NCBI GenBank assembly: GCA_949358305.1
Contig: OX442324.1
Coordinates: forward strand, 2,593,501 to 2,657,500
Length of the DNA: 64,000 nucleotides
Reading direction: 5' to 3'
Origin: Strigamia acuminata
Lineage: Eukaryota; Arthropoda; Chilopoda; Geophilomorpha; Linotaeniidae
Made by a program: the position numbers and the translations under genes. The notes below the pieces were generated by a model that was not told where the DNA came from, ran no database searches, and saw only the letters and a program-made list of their open reading frames with translations. Shown piece after piece: positions 1-12,400 of this stretch (the stretch's first letter is position 1; each line of letters opens with the position of its first letter).

Positions 1-22
1 ATCACAATAGAAAACACCTATA

Positions 23-166
23 CAGTCGAGCCTCGTTATAACGAATCGCAAGACACCCGAGGAATCGGTTCGTTGTAACAAAAGTTCGTTGTATCAAAAC
101 TTTTTAACACGGTGTTCTATGGCCAACCAAGCCATTTTAAGTATTCGTTATAACGAGGTACGACTG
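23..166. repeat. MITE with pogo/Tigger-like inverted ends
   Basis: About 144 bp bounded by inverted repeats that begin CAGTCG and share the core CCTCGTTATAACGAA at both ends. A TA dinucleotide precedes the left end; the right-hand TA is not visible. The TIR form resembles pogo/Tigger non-autonomous elements. It contains no ORF. It lies 3' of the last SLC37 exon visible in the window. Confidence 0.7.
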
Positions 167-241
167 CAACACTTATACGATTTTTTGAATGCAGCTAGTG
201 TTATTTTATGACTTGTTTCTATCGTTAAATAATCTACTTAC

Positions 242-3200
242 CATTGCTATAAATAAATAAAAAACATAACTCCAGCTATCCTTTGATTGATTGGATATAA
301 CTGGAATGATCATCTAAAACAGAAACATAAACAAAAATCAATTTGGCATTTAAAGAATTTTTTTTTCTTCCAATTTTACCATTCCAATAGCAGCTCCAAA
401 ACTTCCAGTACCATCTATTATTCCAGTAACTGTAGATAACGCTTTGCTGTTTCCTCTCAGAACTGGTTGTCGCCCAAGATCAGCTGCCACGGCAGTACTG
501 ACAATATTTGCCGCTCCGTTAACAAATACTCCAACCAAACTCATTAATATAGCGTTTGTAGTTTTATTGGCTGGCGAATCTAAATGGTATCAGTAATGAA
601 TTAACTTTAACCTCTCTATCATTTCATAACTACTTGCCACTATAAATCAGTAATGTAATGGGTGAAATGATCAACATTGCCATGACAGTTGGTGTACGTC
701 TCTTCATGTGGTCCTAATGAAATATAACAAAAATAAAATCTGTACTAAAAGCAAAAAAAAAAAAAATTTGGCATTTAAACATTAAAGTCGAGAAAACGAC
801 AAGGGAAATACATCAGTGAACGTCATTGCAATGTGAACTGCAACCAATACAATATAGAGAGATAAACATTCAACCAAAAATAAAAATACTTCTTTTAACA
901 ATTTTAGTTTAAATTTTGAGGGCGAGAATTTTAACTATTTTATAAAAATGGCAATATATGTATTACTTATTTATGACATCATTGGTCGCATCATTGAGAC
1001 GTCATTTTTGTTTTAAAATTGAAATAAAACACAAAATATTTTAATTTTTGAATGCAGCTACTGTATGCCAGCTGCTGTACTTTTCAAAGTAAGATTAAAA
1101 ATTTTGTATAATACCGTATATACCTTTATTAATCTCTAATAAAAAAAACTAAGATTAAAAATGTTTTCTTTAATTAGGATTAACAATTTTTCCACCTTGT
1201 ACACCTTTGCTGCACTTGTGAACGCGTTCTCGGAACGGAACTTGTTCGTATGTAGGGGACTTTAGTATAAACCAGGTGGCCCAAATAAAACTGGCCCAAC
1301 AATAGCAACCCTCCTTGCATTGTTGGAATAGGTTGTAGGAATATGATCCCAAAAAGGGGCTTGCACGCAGCATCCTGCTAAAACGAAGTCATAATTACCG
1401 ATATGTATCCACTGACAATAGCACCTGCTATTCCTCCAACATCGTACCAAGTGGACAGTTGATCAGCTTGCGCTTGGCCCCAGTTGAATTTAATGGTCAA
1501 GTAGTATGGAAGCCAGAAGAAAAAGGAGTAATTTACCATTTTCAAACAGGCATAAGCTAATGAATACTAAAAACAGACCAAGTATTGTAATCAGGATAAA
1601 GTCAGAGCTAGTGGGAACGGCGGAAAACTTACGGCTAAAACACCAGGTAGACAAATCGCCTTGAAAAAACTAACCGGCTCTTCGTTCGAAGGAGGCCCGA
1701 CAAGTGAAACATTCATACCTGATTCACAAGGTTCACTTAGTAATGGCACTGAAACATCAAGACGCCACAAGTGACACTACAATACAGATAATACAGACAA
1801 CAGTCATTTACTTACCTGTTGATTCTGCATCATTGTCTATTTCAATTTCCTCTTCATCATCAACAGGTAATGGAAGACCTAATAATGGTAGCAGCGGAAA
1901 TATTAGGTCAGGTGTTTGGAATCTTTATTGGGTTAATTACCTAATTCTGTAGGCGTTGTTACTAAAGTAAAAAAGATTATAATTCCGCCGGCAAAAAGCA
2001 AACAGGCAGGAACTAGAAAGGCCCACTAGAAAAATTTGAATGAAATTATTGTTAATTGGTGTTCGGAAGATGAAAGTTACCTGATAGCCATAAATTAAAA
2101 CAGCGGCAACTAAGTAGGATCCGATGATGTTACCAACTGATGTGCATGCTCCCCAAAATCCAAAAACAACTCCCCGGCTGGATAAACAGAAAAGAAATGT
2201 TTAGGAAATGATAGTGCTGTGTTTAACTCCAAATTGGGTGTTGTTTATGCTAATAGATGGTGCATTATGTTAATTTATAATTGTTTTGTTGTAGTAATGA
2301 GATGTAACATAAACAATAAATGAGTGTACAAGTGAATGCACCTACTTTAATTCAATGCTTACTTTGATTTACCAAACCAATTTCCCATAATAGTAACTGT
2401 AATTGGCCATCCTGTAGACTGGAACAAACCATTCAGAAGCCAGAAGAAAACGTAGTACCATACGTTGTAAATATGTAACCATTCGCTTAAGGTTCCAAAT
2501 AGAAAAACCTGATGGAAAAAATATGTAAAAGAAAATATTTTTATTCCCTTTCTGGTTTTAGGTTTTCAAATTGTCTGTAATTTTTATGAATTGAGATGCA
2601 TGTCAAGTATTAATCACACTCACGGTAATTGCTGATAACCACATTCCTACACTGAGGACCACTCTCATGTTGTACCTGTCTCCAATGAGTCCACTTATAA
2701 ATAAGCCCTGAAACAATAAATAACAAATCGAAACATTAATTTACCTTAAAATAATAAATTTAAAATTTTAGAATAATCACCGCTGCATAAGCTGTCATGA
2801 AAACTGTGTCTAAAACGCCTAAAAATGTTTCTGCCGCTGCTGGATCTTGAAAAAATTGGTGACTATTCCATGTCTTAAACAAGAAAATTGTATTAGATAT
2901 TTCATAAATGTCTGCCGAAATCTCCCAACACACTACCAGTTATTTGCTAAAATGCTACATTTCAATTGTTAGTGTTTCGATGTGATTTGAAGCCAATAAA
3001 CACAAACATAAACACCTAAAACACTTAAAACACGACTTTTTGAATGCATCTTGTTTGAATCGTTAATTACATTCGGTGCTTTACTTTTTTTGTATTTCAA
3101 CTTAACTTTTACTAAGTTTACACATCCCCAATTTACATTAAGGGGTTTCATTAAATGTACGATTCTGTAATTTTGTGATTTTTGATGCCGTCAAATTCAA

Positions 3201-4436
3201 TTGCAGGATTTTTCTCTAATGCGACTCAGAGATTCTGAAAATAGTCACATAACCCAACCAATATAAAGTGTAAACGAAACCAAAATTACAAAAATTAGTT
3301 AAAAATAATAACATTTTCACACTTGCAAGTTTTACTGAATCTTTTGGCATTGTTTCTTGGTTTAGCCAGCTAATACAAATTCAAAAATACTTCGGTACAT
3401 CACAAATTATTTGTGACGGTCACTTAGGTCGCCGCTGCCATTTTGTTTTGTGATTGACAAGTCTCAAAATCGCCTTCCAAAATCACAAAATCTACATTTT
3501 TCTTGATTTTGTGATATTGAATTTTTTGTTGTTGTTATCTTTTTGGAATTACGAAACTGATACTATATCACGTGATAATTGCAAAAGTACAAAATTGTTA
3601 ATATAGCAAAATTACAAAATCGCCTCTATTGATGAAACCGCTTATTGCGTCCCATATGTTCATAAAAAAAATTTTTTTATCATGTCACCGATTACATTTT
3701 ATCATTGTATAATCCATATCTTTACTTAATGATGTCATACATAGACGGAAATATAAGCAATCAATATAGTGATTTTTTGTTGTTGCTTCTAAGATTAAAT
3801 TTTTAATAATAATACCACCATGAACTATATTTAACTAAGACTATAACAGTCTGCGAGGCCCCATCTTGATGCCAAAATCAAACTAAGAAATTCCCACAAC
3901 AACGCAACAAATGTCTGATTTGAGGAAATAATAATAGGGAATGACACTATTTTATTTACTCATTTGCAGTAAACAATTTTAGACTTGTGCATTTTCATGT
4001 GCAAAAAACGGAATTTAGTGTTTAAATTTGGCATCAAAATATCTGGCGTCGACTGTAAAACCATTTCCAGACTAGTTTAATTAATAATCGTGATTATCAA
4101 TCACATTGATCATGATTTTACTATTCAAATTCCCAGAACAAATTTATCCTATTCTGTCATTACTTCGTAATCGTAAATTTCACATTCGCTCAAGTTTTTT
4201 GGACTCCATTCTTTCGATATAGTTGACTTAATGTTTGAAAAGGTCTTTCTGGTTGCATGGAATAACGAATACCTAGATATCAATTTAAATATATATACAT
4301 ATATAATAATAATAATTTTTTTAAAAACAATTTAAAAAATCCTATATAATTACCCGAAAAATGTTAGAAGAAATACAATCAAATGATGATATGTCCATTT
4401 TCCACTGGGCCTTGATAATAAATTTGTTTCTGGCAT
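242..4436 (-). CDS. SLC37: SLC37-family sugar-phosphate transporter (3' end outside window, frame break near 1.37-1.40 kb)
   Basis: Exons read on the minus strand: 4436-4354, 4272-4164, 2873-2781, 2707-2624, 2508-2363, 2177-2081, 2025-1941, 1878-1816, 1718-1633, 1566-1399, about 1373-1310, 579-380, 313-242; the C-terminus is beyond the left edge. The product is a 12-TM major facilitator protein; the family exchanges glucose-6-phosphate or related sugar phosphates for phosphate, mainly at the ER. Supporting segments are HATRKTFSNIK in exon 2, the GLFISGLIGDR loop in exon 4, RGVVFGFWGACTSVGNIIGS across exons 5-6, STWYDVGGIAGAIVSGYIS in exon 10 and KALSTVTGIIDGTGSFGAAIG in exon 12. The start MPETNLL was chosen because it opens directly into the first TM segment. 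Exons 1-10 join in phase. Between exon 10 and the block starting MLRASPFLG the frame shifts and about eleven expected residues are not readable in either frame, so this is an assembly indel, an unusual splice or a damaged gene. I cannot assign the paralogue (A1, A2 or A3). Confidence 0.85.
1175..1305. repeat. Two dispersed-repeat fragments beside SLC37 exon 11
   Basis: Bases 1175-1245 match, in reverse orientation, a stretch at about 19,965-20,030 (shared GCAAAGGTGTACAAG core). Bases 1270-1305 match the terminal 35 bp of the foldback element at 46,055-46,810 (ACCAGGTGGCCCAAATAAAA). They abut the donor side of the SLC37 exon ending at 1310, so a mobile element has landed right next to the exon whose frame is broken. 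Confidence 0.55.
3139..3648. repeat. MITE in SLC37 intron 2
   Basis: About 510 bp with imperfect inverted ends. The left end reads AAGGGGTTTCATTAAATG followed by GATTCTGTAATTTTGTGA; the right end is its approximate inverse (AAAATTACAAAATCGCC then GATGAAACCGCTTA). The outermost GGGGTTTCATnAATG motif is also the end of the element at 18,361-18,661, so the two are relatives. No coding capacity seen. Confidence 0.5.
3846..4056. repeat. MITE, family shared with 11,374-11,578
   Basis: About 211 bp with ends ACAGTCTGC and its inverse GACTGT, and subterminal TTGATGCCAAA / TTTGGCATCAA inverted repeats. A second copy with the same termini lies in MBD4 intron 4. I see no clear target duplication. It lies in SLC37 intron 2. 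Confidence 0.6.
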
Positions 4437-5184
4437 TGTTTATCAAAATTGAAACACACCTGTTACAAAAAAAAATACAAAGTTTAATTAAATGATGTTC
4501 TGTTTTCACTTAAAACTAAGTGCAATGATCTCACGATTTTCGGTTATTTTGTCCTCATGCCTGATATAAAAACGAAATTCACAGCCACTTCCGAAAATCT
4601 TCGTGCTTTTTCAATTGACAAACCGGCTGCAATGGTACTAATCACTCGCTAGTCACCTGATTTCAAGTATCTACTGTGAAACCCACGGCGCTAAGATTAT
4701 ACAATTCCCGTGATTCTCCATAGAGGACGCGACCCGCGAGCGGCAAATTCTGCCATTTGCTGCACACAAGCGCGGAATTACAAAATACAAAAAGCTGCGA
4801 GATGAAGGTAAAATTAAACCAACTAATGTAGATAATATTATCTTCCACGTAGATACCCAACGGGATTATTATTATTACATCCAGTTTGGCACCCATTTTT
4901 TTCTTAACCAGGTAAAACACAAATTTAATTTTTTAATTTTAAAATTCAAATAATTGATAGCAAAAATTAAAATATGGCAATTTCTTTTATTGTTTTAAAA
5001 AAATTGAGGCACTTTGGATTTTGAACAATGCAATTTTACAGTTTTCAAACGAAAATTCCATATCAAAAGGATTTTTCTATTTTTTTTTTTTTTTTCCTAA
5101 AAAATAAATATAGGACAATAATAAACCGAGACTCAAAAGAAATAATAATCATCATAATCAAATCAACAACAACAGGCAAATTGG
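4437..5184. other. Intergenic, SLC37 upstream region / NEDD1 3' flank
   Basis: 748 bp between the SLC37 start and the NEDD1 stop, both genes on the minus strand. It holds a T-run near 5080 and several AATAAA-like strings usable as NEDD1 polyadenylation signals on the minus strand. A 5' UTR exon for SLC37 may lie here but I cannot define it. No coding sequence seen. Confidence 0.5.
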
Positions 5185-8100
5185 TTAAAACTTTGATTGC
5201 AAACGACGATTTTCCTCTCGTAGACGCTCGACCTCGATGATTAGGTCTTCGTTGTTCGCATACCGCTGAAGCAAAACCTCGATTTCATTCTAGAAATAAT
5301 GAAAATTATATGAAATGAAAATATATATATATATATAAGAAAATAAATGAAACGACTCACTTTTTGAATTTGAAACTCTTTTAAAATATCAATACGCAGC
5401 TGCTGATATTTCTTATTTATTAATTCGTGTAAATCCTCGACCGATTCCTCGATTAATCTCTGTATGTCTTCTTTGGTCACTTTCTCCAGCAGCATTTCCG
5501 GTAAGGTGCTCTCGACCGAAGCCGTGAGAGAATCCAACACAGGGGAGACAGTTTGCAAGGTTTCCTTGTGACTCTGAACCTGACGCACGGGTAACTTGGA
5601 TGCGGAAAGAATGACGCTGTTTTCGGGCATAAACGTGAGAGCGCACGGTTCGGAGTGTTGGGAAACCGAAGAAAACGGATTCAACAAATTGTCGCCATTC
5701 TTAGGGCGATCGTGGGTAATCCCGCGGCTCGTTCGCGGAGAGAATGAGGCAGACCGGCGTCGCGGAGCTGGTGGCGGCGATAATGGCTAAAAAGGGGAAT
5801 AACAAGTCATCTTATTTGGAAGATTTCGGAAAATTGGTTTGAAAATAAACAATTAAAAAATGGTTTTAAACATTTGAAAATTGGTTCGAAAATGGACAAT
5901 TTGTGTACATTTTTTGAAAAATTGGTTCGAAAATGATCAATTTCGTTGAAAATTCGTTCGAAAACGATCAATTTCGTTGAAAATTCGTTCGAAAACGATC
6001 AATTTCGTTGAGAATTCGTTCGAAAACGATCAATTTCGTTGAGAATTCGTTCGAAAACGATCAATTTCGTTGAAAATTCGTTCGAAAACGATCAATTTTT
6101 GTTCAAATCCAACAAAACATGTCCAAAAACGAGCAATTTTCTTTAAAATCCAAGAAAATTGTTCACATTCATTTCACTAATCAATTTCTAGACTTGCACT
6201 ACTAAATAAATGCTGACGTGTACTAACACGCAAAACAGCATTATCCAGATAACTCCCGTTTAATGAAACTGAAGTGTCGGTGTCGTCGAGACCAGCCGTG
6301 ATCGGCCGATCACCAAAGACGTGATTAGCATTGCCAGCACCAATTGGCTGCTTCCGGATGTTTGTTGGTCTTTCAATCGATGATTCGTCCCGAAGAGGCG
6401 AAAAAATATCGTCGGACATGTTACGAATTCGGAGAAAATCCTGATGCGACTGGTCTGAAGAAAAACAAACAAAATTCAATTCAAAATCGTAATCATTACG
6501 TTAGTTCCTTTCGCTACAACCTCCGATACTCATAGACTCGTTAATTTTCCCATTAACTTCGAGGCACTTCTTAATTGTCGGTTTATTCGCTAATTGTGGG
6601 ATTTGGGATACGGACGTGGCAAGCGACGACGACGATATGACCGGATGTGTGGCCAAAAGTCTTTTTGGGGACAGAGACGCAGATCGGTTCGCATTGGGTG
6701 GACCGTGGCCGTGGCCGTGGCCGTGGCCGTGGCCTTTTGGGGCTACGGTTGTTGATGGACTTTTCATCGTTTGGAAGCTCAAACACTGAACGGACGTTTT
6801 GTGAGCGTTGAACGATCGGACGGGGACCGCAGATTGACGTAAATCGAAGATAGAAATTTTCCCTCGAGTGCTTCCGACTGCTAAGGTTACGCCGTTTAAG
6901 AAATCCATCGATGTCAGTGGCTGGTCACTGCTGAGACTTTTAACCGGCCTAAAGTTTGCAAAAAAAATTATTTGGGTATAAAAATCATTGAGAATGAGTG
7001 ATTTTGTTCGAAAATTATTCTTGCATAATTATTTAAGATATATTTCGCAAATTATTCAAAAATAATTTGAAAAATTGTTTCGTAAATTTTTGATTTTCAA
7101 AAATTATTTGCAAAATTGTTTCGTAAATTTTTGATTTTCGAAAATAATTTGAAAAATTGTTTCGTAAATTTTTGATTTTCGAAAATAATTTGAAAAATTG
7201 TTTCGTAAATTTTTGATTTTCGAAAATTATTTGAAAATTTGTTTCCAAAATCGCCGATTTTCGAAATTATTTGAAGAATTGTTTCGGAAATGATCAAATT
7301 TCGCAAATTATTTGATCAATAGTTTCGAAAATGATCCAATGTCGCAAATTATTTGATCAATAGTTTCGAAAATGATCAAATTTCGCAAATTATTTGAAAA
7401 ATTGTTTCGAAAATGATCAAATTTCGCAAATTATTTGAAAAATTCTTTGGAAATTAATTACTAACCCCTTTGATTTCACATCGAAACAAACAATTTTTTT
7501 ATCCAATCCGACACTTGTCAAAAGCATTTCATTAACCGGCGAAAACGCCAAGGCCATCGCTGGAGCATTATGCGCTTCCTTGAACGAATGCACCATATTC
7601 CTCGAATTGGCATCCCACAAATTGACAATACCGTCGTCCGAAGCTGTAGCAAACAAATAACGTTTCGTCACACTATATTTCAAATCACGTATCGCCTGCA
7701 AAAACAAACAAAAACATTTGTACTTATTTATTTAATTTAATTTACTTACCGTATTTCATTTGATTTATATTTGTATACCTGAACTTTCGGCGGCCTTAGC
7801 GGCGAACTCCCCAAACCCGTCACAACATTATGCAGAATGACGTCCCCACGCGCACTTCCGGATAAAATCGTCGCATCGTTGCAATTAAATTGCACTTTAG
7901 TAACCGGCGCCGTGTGCCCCGTGAAACTCTTTTTCACTTGATGCAATTTCAAATCCCACAAATTTATCTCTCCGTTTTTTCCTCCCGACAAAAGATGGCG
8001 AGTCGTGTTCTTGCTGAAAGAAACACATTGTTGATCGTTCTAAAAATAAAATCAAAATAAAACAAAATAAAACTAAATCAATTAATCGATCAAGATAATT

Positions 8101-8500
8101 CACGTTTTCAAAATCGATAATTTTTATCTTCGAATTTACTTTCGGTGAGACTTCACAAATATTAAAATAATTGATCAGTGCAACCATCAATTTGTCACCG
8201 CTCGAACTGGCACTTGCAAGAAATTGACGTACAGATTCATTAAGAAATATATAAACACCAACACAAATATTAAATTTCTTTTTTAAATTCAATTCAATTT
8301 AATCAAAGGATATCATCGTAGCTCCAAGAAATATCGGACACTGTTGATGTGTGCGGACTGTATTCGTGATTCAAGGTGTAATTTTTTGTGGGATCCCACA
8401 ATTTGATGTTGTCGCCTGCACTTGCTAGTTTTGTCTCAGTCATTTCTCCTGCAATTAAATCAATGACAGTTTTGTGAGTTTGTGTACGGAATGTTTCCAT
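5185..8500 (-). CDS. NEDD1: NEDD1, gamma-tubulin ring complex targeting WD40 protein
   Basis: Eight exons on the minus strand: 8500-8314, 8228-8104, 8039-7779, 7695-7466, 6948-6521, 6454-6228, 5786-5361, 5289-5185. They encode 662 residues, close to the roughly 660 of vertebrate NEDD1. NEDD1 recruits gamma-tubulin ring complexes to centrosomes and spindles. WD40 blades occupy about residues 1-330 (AGDNIKLWDP, SGGKNGEINLWD, TASDDGIVNLWD, STRGKISIFDLR). A linker follows, then a C-terminal helical region (RLIEESVEDLHELINKKY ... ENRRLQSKF) matching the family's gamma-tubulin-binding coiled coil. Intron 1 is an AT-AC intron with U12 signals; the other introns are GT-AG. An imperfect HG dipeptide run (GHGHGHGHGHG) sits in exon 5. 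Introns 4 and 6 contain minisatellites. The gene is head to head with MBD4. Confidence 0.93.
5880..6110. repeat. Intronic minisatellite, about 31-bp unit (NEDD1 intron 6)
   Basis: Five to six near-identical copies of a 31-bp unit with core TTCGTTCGAAAACGATCAA, degenerating to the left. It fills most of the intron between 5787 and 6227. A related but distinct AT-rich repeat occurs in intron 4. Confidence 0.85.
7030..7450. repeat. Intronic minisatellite, about 40-bp units (NEDD1 intron 4)
   Basis: Tandem copies built around TTTGAAAAATTGTTTCGTAAA and, further right, around AATGATCAAATTTCGCAAA. The array spans nearly the whole intron between 6949 and 7465. Long open frames across it are artefacts of the repeat. 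Confidence 0.85.
8229..8313 (-). other. U12-type AT-AC intron (NEDD1 intron 1)
   Basis: On the minus strand the 85-bp intron starts ATATCCTTT, an exact match to the U12 AT-AC donor consensus. It ends TGTAC, with a branch-like TTTCTTAAT about 11 nt before the terminal AC. There is no AG near the acceptor, so GT-AG splicing is not possible here. Removing it joins SWSYDG to QFLASASSSGDK in frame, exactly as the WD40 alignment needs. Confidence 0.9.
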
Positions 8501-9429
8501 TTTGGAATTTGCGATCTCACCTTGTACAGTTGTTGACGTTCGGTTGGTTAAATAAGAAAGGGTTTTATGCTGTGGTTGTTTCGGGTAAATTGTGATATAA
8601 ATAAATGATCAAAAGCTTACAAGTTGGCAACGAAGGTTTAGGAATGAACTAAAAAAAAGGCGCCATTTTAAATTCAAACGAAAAAAAAAATACAACGAGA
8701 GTATATTGTTTGGTTTGAATTTCTATTTGAGTCGGGTTTTTTTTTTACGTTTTATGTGATATTGAGTGGAAATTAAAATTGATTTTGTTGGGAAATGAAA
8801 TAAATTTATTTATTTATTTGGTAATATTTGTCGTGGAGGTTTTTCGGATGGTATGATTTACGGTTTACTCAACAGGTGGCGATGATATTTTCTAATTATA
8901 GAAGATAGTTTTGACTTACCCGAATCAAACTTTGAGAAATGTAAATTAATTAAATAATTAAAGCACGTATAAAACCTCAAATGTTTTTGTCTTTTTTTTT
9001 AACCCAATTTAATTTTTATTGCGTAACATTAATAATTTTGTATTTGTAAATTATGATAGAATAATACAGAAAAAAAATAATTCACTGAAAATGCAAATTT
9101 GAAACATTTTTCCTTAAATAATAAATATAAACAATTCTTTCGCTTTAAAAATTAAAGATGAAACAAAATAAACAAATAATAATCATAAAAATAAAGGATT
9201 AAAATCAAAATGGCGACGCGTGAAGCTGAAGCAGGTCGTTGACTTAAAATGCAGTCGTCATTGGGTCGGTAAGAATATCTACGCAACAACGCAAGTGTCC
9301 TTCACTAAAAGTGAACTGAATTGACCTTCTTTGTTCGCTCTGAACCATCCACGATGAATGACAATCTGCCGAAAACCTGCTACAATTACTTCTAAACAAA
9401 TAAGTGCGCGCGGTAACAACATAGGCCTA
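8501..9429. promoter_or_regulatory. Divergent promoter region between NEDD1 and MBD4
   Basis: 929 bp separate the two start codons. The core is probably near 9,200-9,420, where CG-containing sequence (GGCGACGCG, GTGCGCGCGG) interrupts otherwise AT-rich DNA. Two genes with housekeeping functions sharing a short upstream region suggests a bidirectional promoter. This is inference only; I see no TATA box at a convincing spacing. Confidence 0.4.
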
Positions 9430-12400
9430 ATGGCTGATTTTGAAACTCAAAGCCAGGTTTTTCTTTATTTCATTTATTTGCTTTCTAAATTCATTAAAGC
9501 CGAACGTGAAACGAATTTCAATTATTCAACCATCTTTATCCACTACATTTTTAAACATTTTGTTTTTATTTTATTCTTTATTTTTCCATTTTAGTTTGCT
9601 GTTGATGAAAACGCATCTGGAACACGAGAATTGCTAGAAAACATCATCATTACAACAATGGATGAACCAACTGACATTGTTGCAACATCATCATCATCGA
9701 CAGATGTTAAAGAACCATTTTTGAACGAAGAGAGGAAAAGTGAAGAGCAGGAAGAAGAAAATGCGAAGAAAAGAAAGAAAACGTTTTTGCAGAAACTCAG
9801 CGAGAACGAGAAGAAGAAGAAATTAGACGAGACGGGCACGGAAACGGAAACGGTAGAGACGGACGAAACGGAATCGGTGGTGAAATCCGAAATGCACATC
9901 GGCGAGGATGAAAAACAAGATTCGAGTGAAATTGTTGTAATTGTTTAATTTAAATTTAGACCATTTTTTTATTATTACTTACAATTTATGTTTTCGTTTA
10001 GTCACCGGTAGATGTTGGGGACGGTGTGCCGATGGTGGAAGATCCCAGGTTACCTGATGGTTGGTCACGGAAAGTTGTACAGCGACAAACGGGCAAATCG
10101 GCGGGAAAATTTGATGTTTATATTTACAGGTAACAATGGTTGCTTTTTTGATTGTTGCAAATTTGTATCGAAAATTGTTGTTAGAAGGTTTTTTTACGAT
10201 TTTTAAGTGAAGTTATGTTTAAAAAGAAAAAAATTTTGTTGCAAATTTTGATGCGATTGCAGTTTTGGCTTCAGGTATTAAGCTTGCGCTAGCTTGTAGC
10301 TAATGCCTGCATTATCCCCGCGCAATGTACCGACGAGTGAGTTAAAAGTTAGATGGAAATACACAATTTTCTCGATTTGGATGGAATTTCTAGTAAAAGT
10401 TAAGTGTTGAATGGATTTAACTAAGTTTTTATTTATTTAAAAATGATGTATAATATGTATTTTTTAAAAATTCACGGGGATAATGCAGTTGCTAGCGTCG
10501 TTGCTTGTAGGGTAGTAGCTGCATGATACTTGATGTAACAAATTTATTCAGAAATTTAAATTACCTATATGTATTTTTGTTTTAGTCCTGATGGGAAAAA
10601 ATTTCGATCTCGTTTTGAGCTCGCGGCTTACATCGGGAAGAACAACTTGTCGGTGGACATTATGCAATTTGATTTTTCTGTACGAGGTAAAGCAAAAGTT
10701 GAACCATTACCAAGCGGACCACGGACACCGAAACCTAAAAAACCGACAGTCAAAAAACCGAAAGAAAACACGACTCTGAAAACGAAGAAATCCGACGTAC
10801 CGAGGAAATCTACGCAATCAAAACAACGGCTTTTAATCAAACTCAATTTCCAAGTGCCCAAGAAACGAGTCACGACAACTGACAGCGGCAGTTCCGCTTT
10901 GGATCAGCCGAGTCACTCGGGGATCGCAAGTAAAAAAAATAGAAAGAAAAGCAAGAAGAGTTCGAGCAACGGGGAAGGAAAAAGTGAGTACTCTAGCTAA
11001 GGGGGAAGGTGAAAGAAACTTGCCAAAGCATTCTTAAAGTCGAGTGAGCGAGATTTGAAAATGAAAGAAAACGATTTTAAAAAAATATTTTTTTTTTATG
11101 TATCAAACATTCTAACTATGTTAATGCCTGAACAAATTTGTAAAAAAAAAAAAAAAAGATTTGTACATATGTCACAGCTTAATAAAATAATTTGAAATGA
11201 GTTTAATATTATTTACTCAATACTATATTTACTCTCTCACTCACAAACTTGAATAATGGCTTCTGGCAATGTTTTTTTTTTTTTTTTTTCTTGATGTGCC
11301 TTTAATATTCAACATTATTTTAAAGATTTCGTGCACACAGCCATTACAAATACATCTAAATATAATTTTAACTACAGTCTGCATTCGTTATCTTGATGCC
11401 AAATTCAAACACTAAATTCCATTCATTGCACACACAAACACGAAAGTCTAAAATTGTTTGTTGCAGCACATCGATTGAAACTCGTACCTGTTATTATGTC
11501 TACATATAATGTTTTGTGAGTGTGGAGACAGGGATTTGTCAGTTTGATTTTGGCATGAAGATACTGGGCGCAGACTGTGGACTGATGGATTTAATAATTG
11601 TGATAAATGCAGGCCATTATAGTGATGTTTTTGTGGTATCGCCAAAAGAAACAGTAGGCTCATTCATGAAGTCATTTAAAGTTGTTTAAATTTTTTAAAC
11701 CAGTTTAAATGTAAAATTTAACATTTTTTATTTCGACTGGTTTGAATGACTATGAATGCGCTCGCTGCTAAAATGTTCGGCAAAATGGGATTTTCCTGTC
11801 TTGCCCAACGTTGTAATCGTGTTTGTTTTCCAGAAAATCTGGATTTTAAATTTTCCAGATAAGTTTGCTCGTGTAAACAGTAGCGGGATTCGAAAAGTCT
11901 TTTAGACTATACTCTGACTCATCATAAGAAGCACACCAGTTTGTGCTTATTCACTCCTAACTGTTGCCTGTGTTATTCTACCAGGAAAAGTAGGTTTGTT
12001 TTGATCCATTCTATTTCTGGTATTTTGCCCTACTTTTATGTAGCCCTACACCAGTGAATAGGCTGGGCCAATAGGAACTGGTGTTAGTGGTGTGTCTCTT
12101 AGGGTGAGCCTGAGTATAGACAGCATTTTTCAAACGCTCGACGGAGGTTGTCTCGATCTAACTTCAAAAATGGCGGCTGATTTTGTCTAGCTTTCAGTAA
12201 AACATGTTTACCGTAACTGCTATTATAAACTGACTTTTCGAAATGCAGCTGGTGTTGAACAGCGAAACTTAACCAGCCAATAGATTACCGTTTGTAGTAT
12301 TGTACCAGTGGTTCCCAAACTTTTTCGGTTCACGGCGCACTTGATGTTTCAATATTTTTCCTTGGCATCCCAAGTCAAACCATATTTCTATAATGCATAC

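Noticed and set aside
1378-1398. A 21-24-bp intron (GTAATT...TTTTAG) in SLC37
   Set aside because: Far below the ~61-bp minimum of other introns here, and it would delete conserved residues; an indel is more likely.
7033-7306. Open frames with repeated KIKNLRNNF-like peptides in NEDD1
   Set aside because: They lie in an intronic minisatellite and conflict with the exon chain of NEDD1.
9591-9899. Minus-strand Ser/Val/Phe-rich frame
   Set aside because: Antisense shadow of the acidic/lysine-rich MBD4 exon 2.
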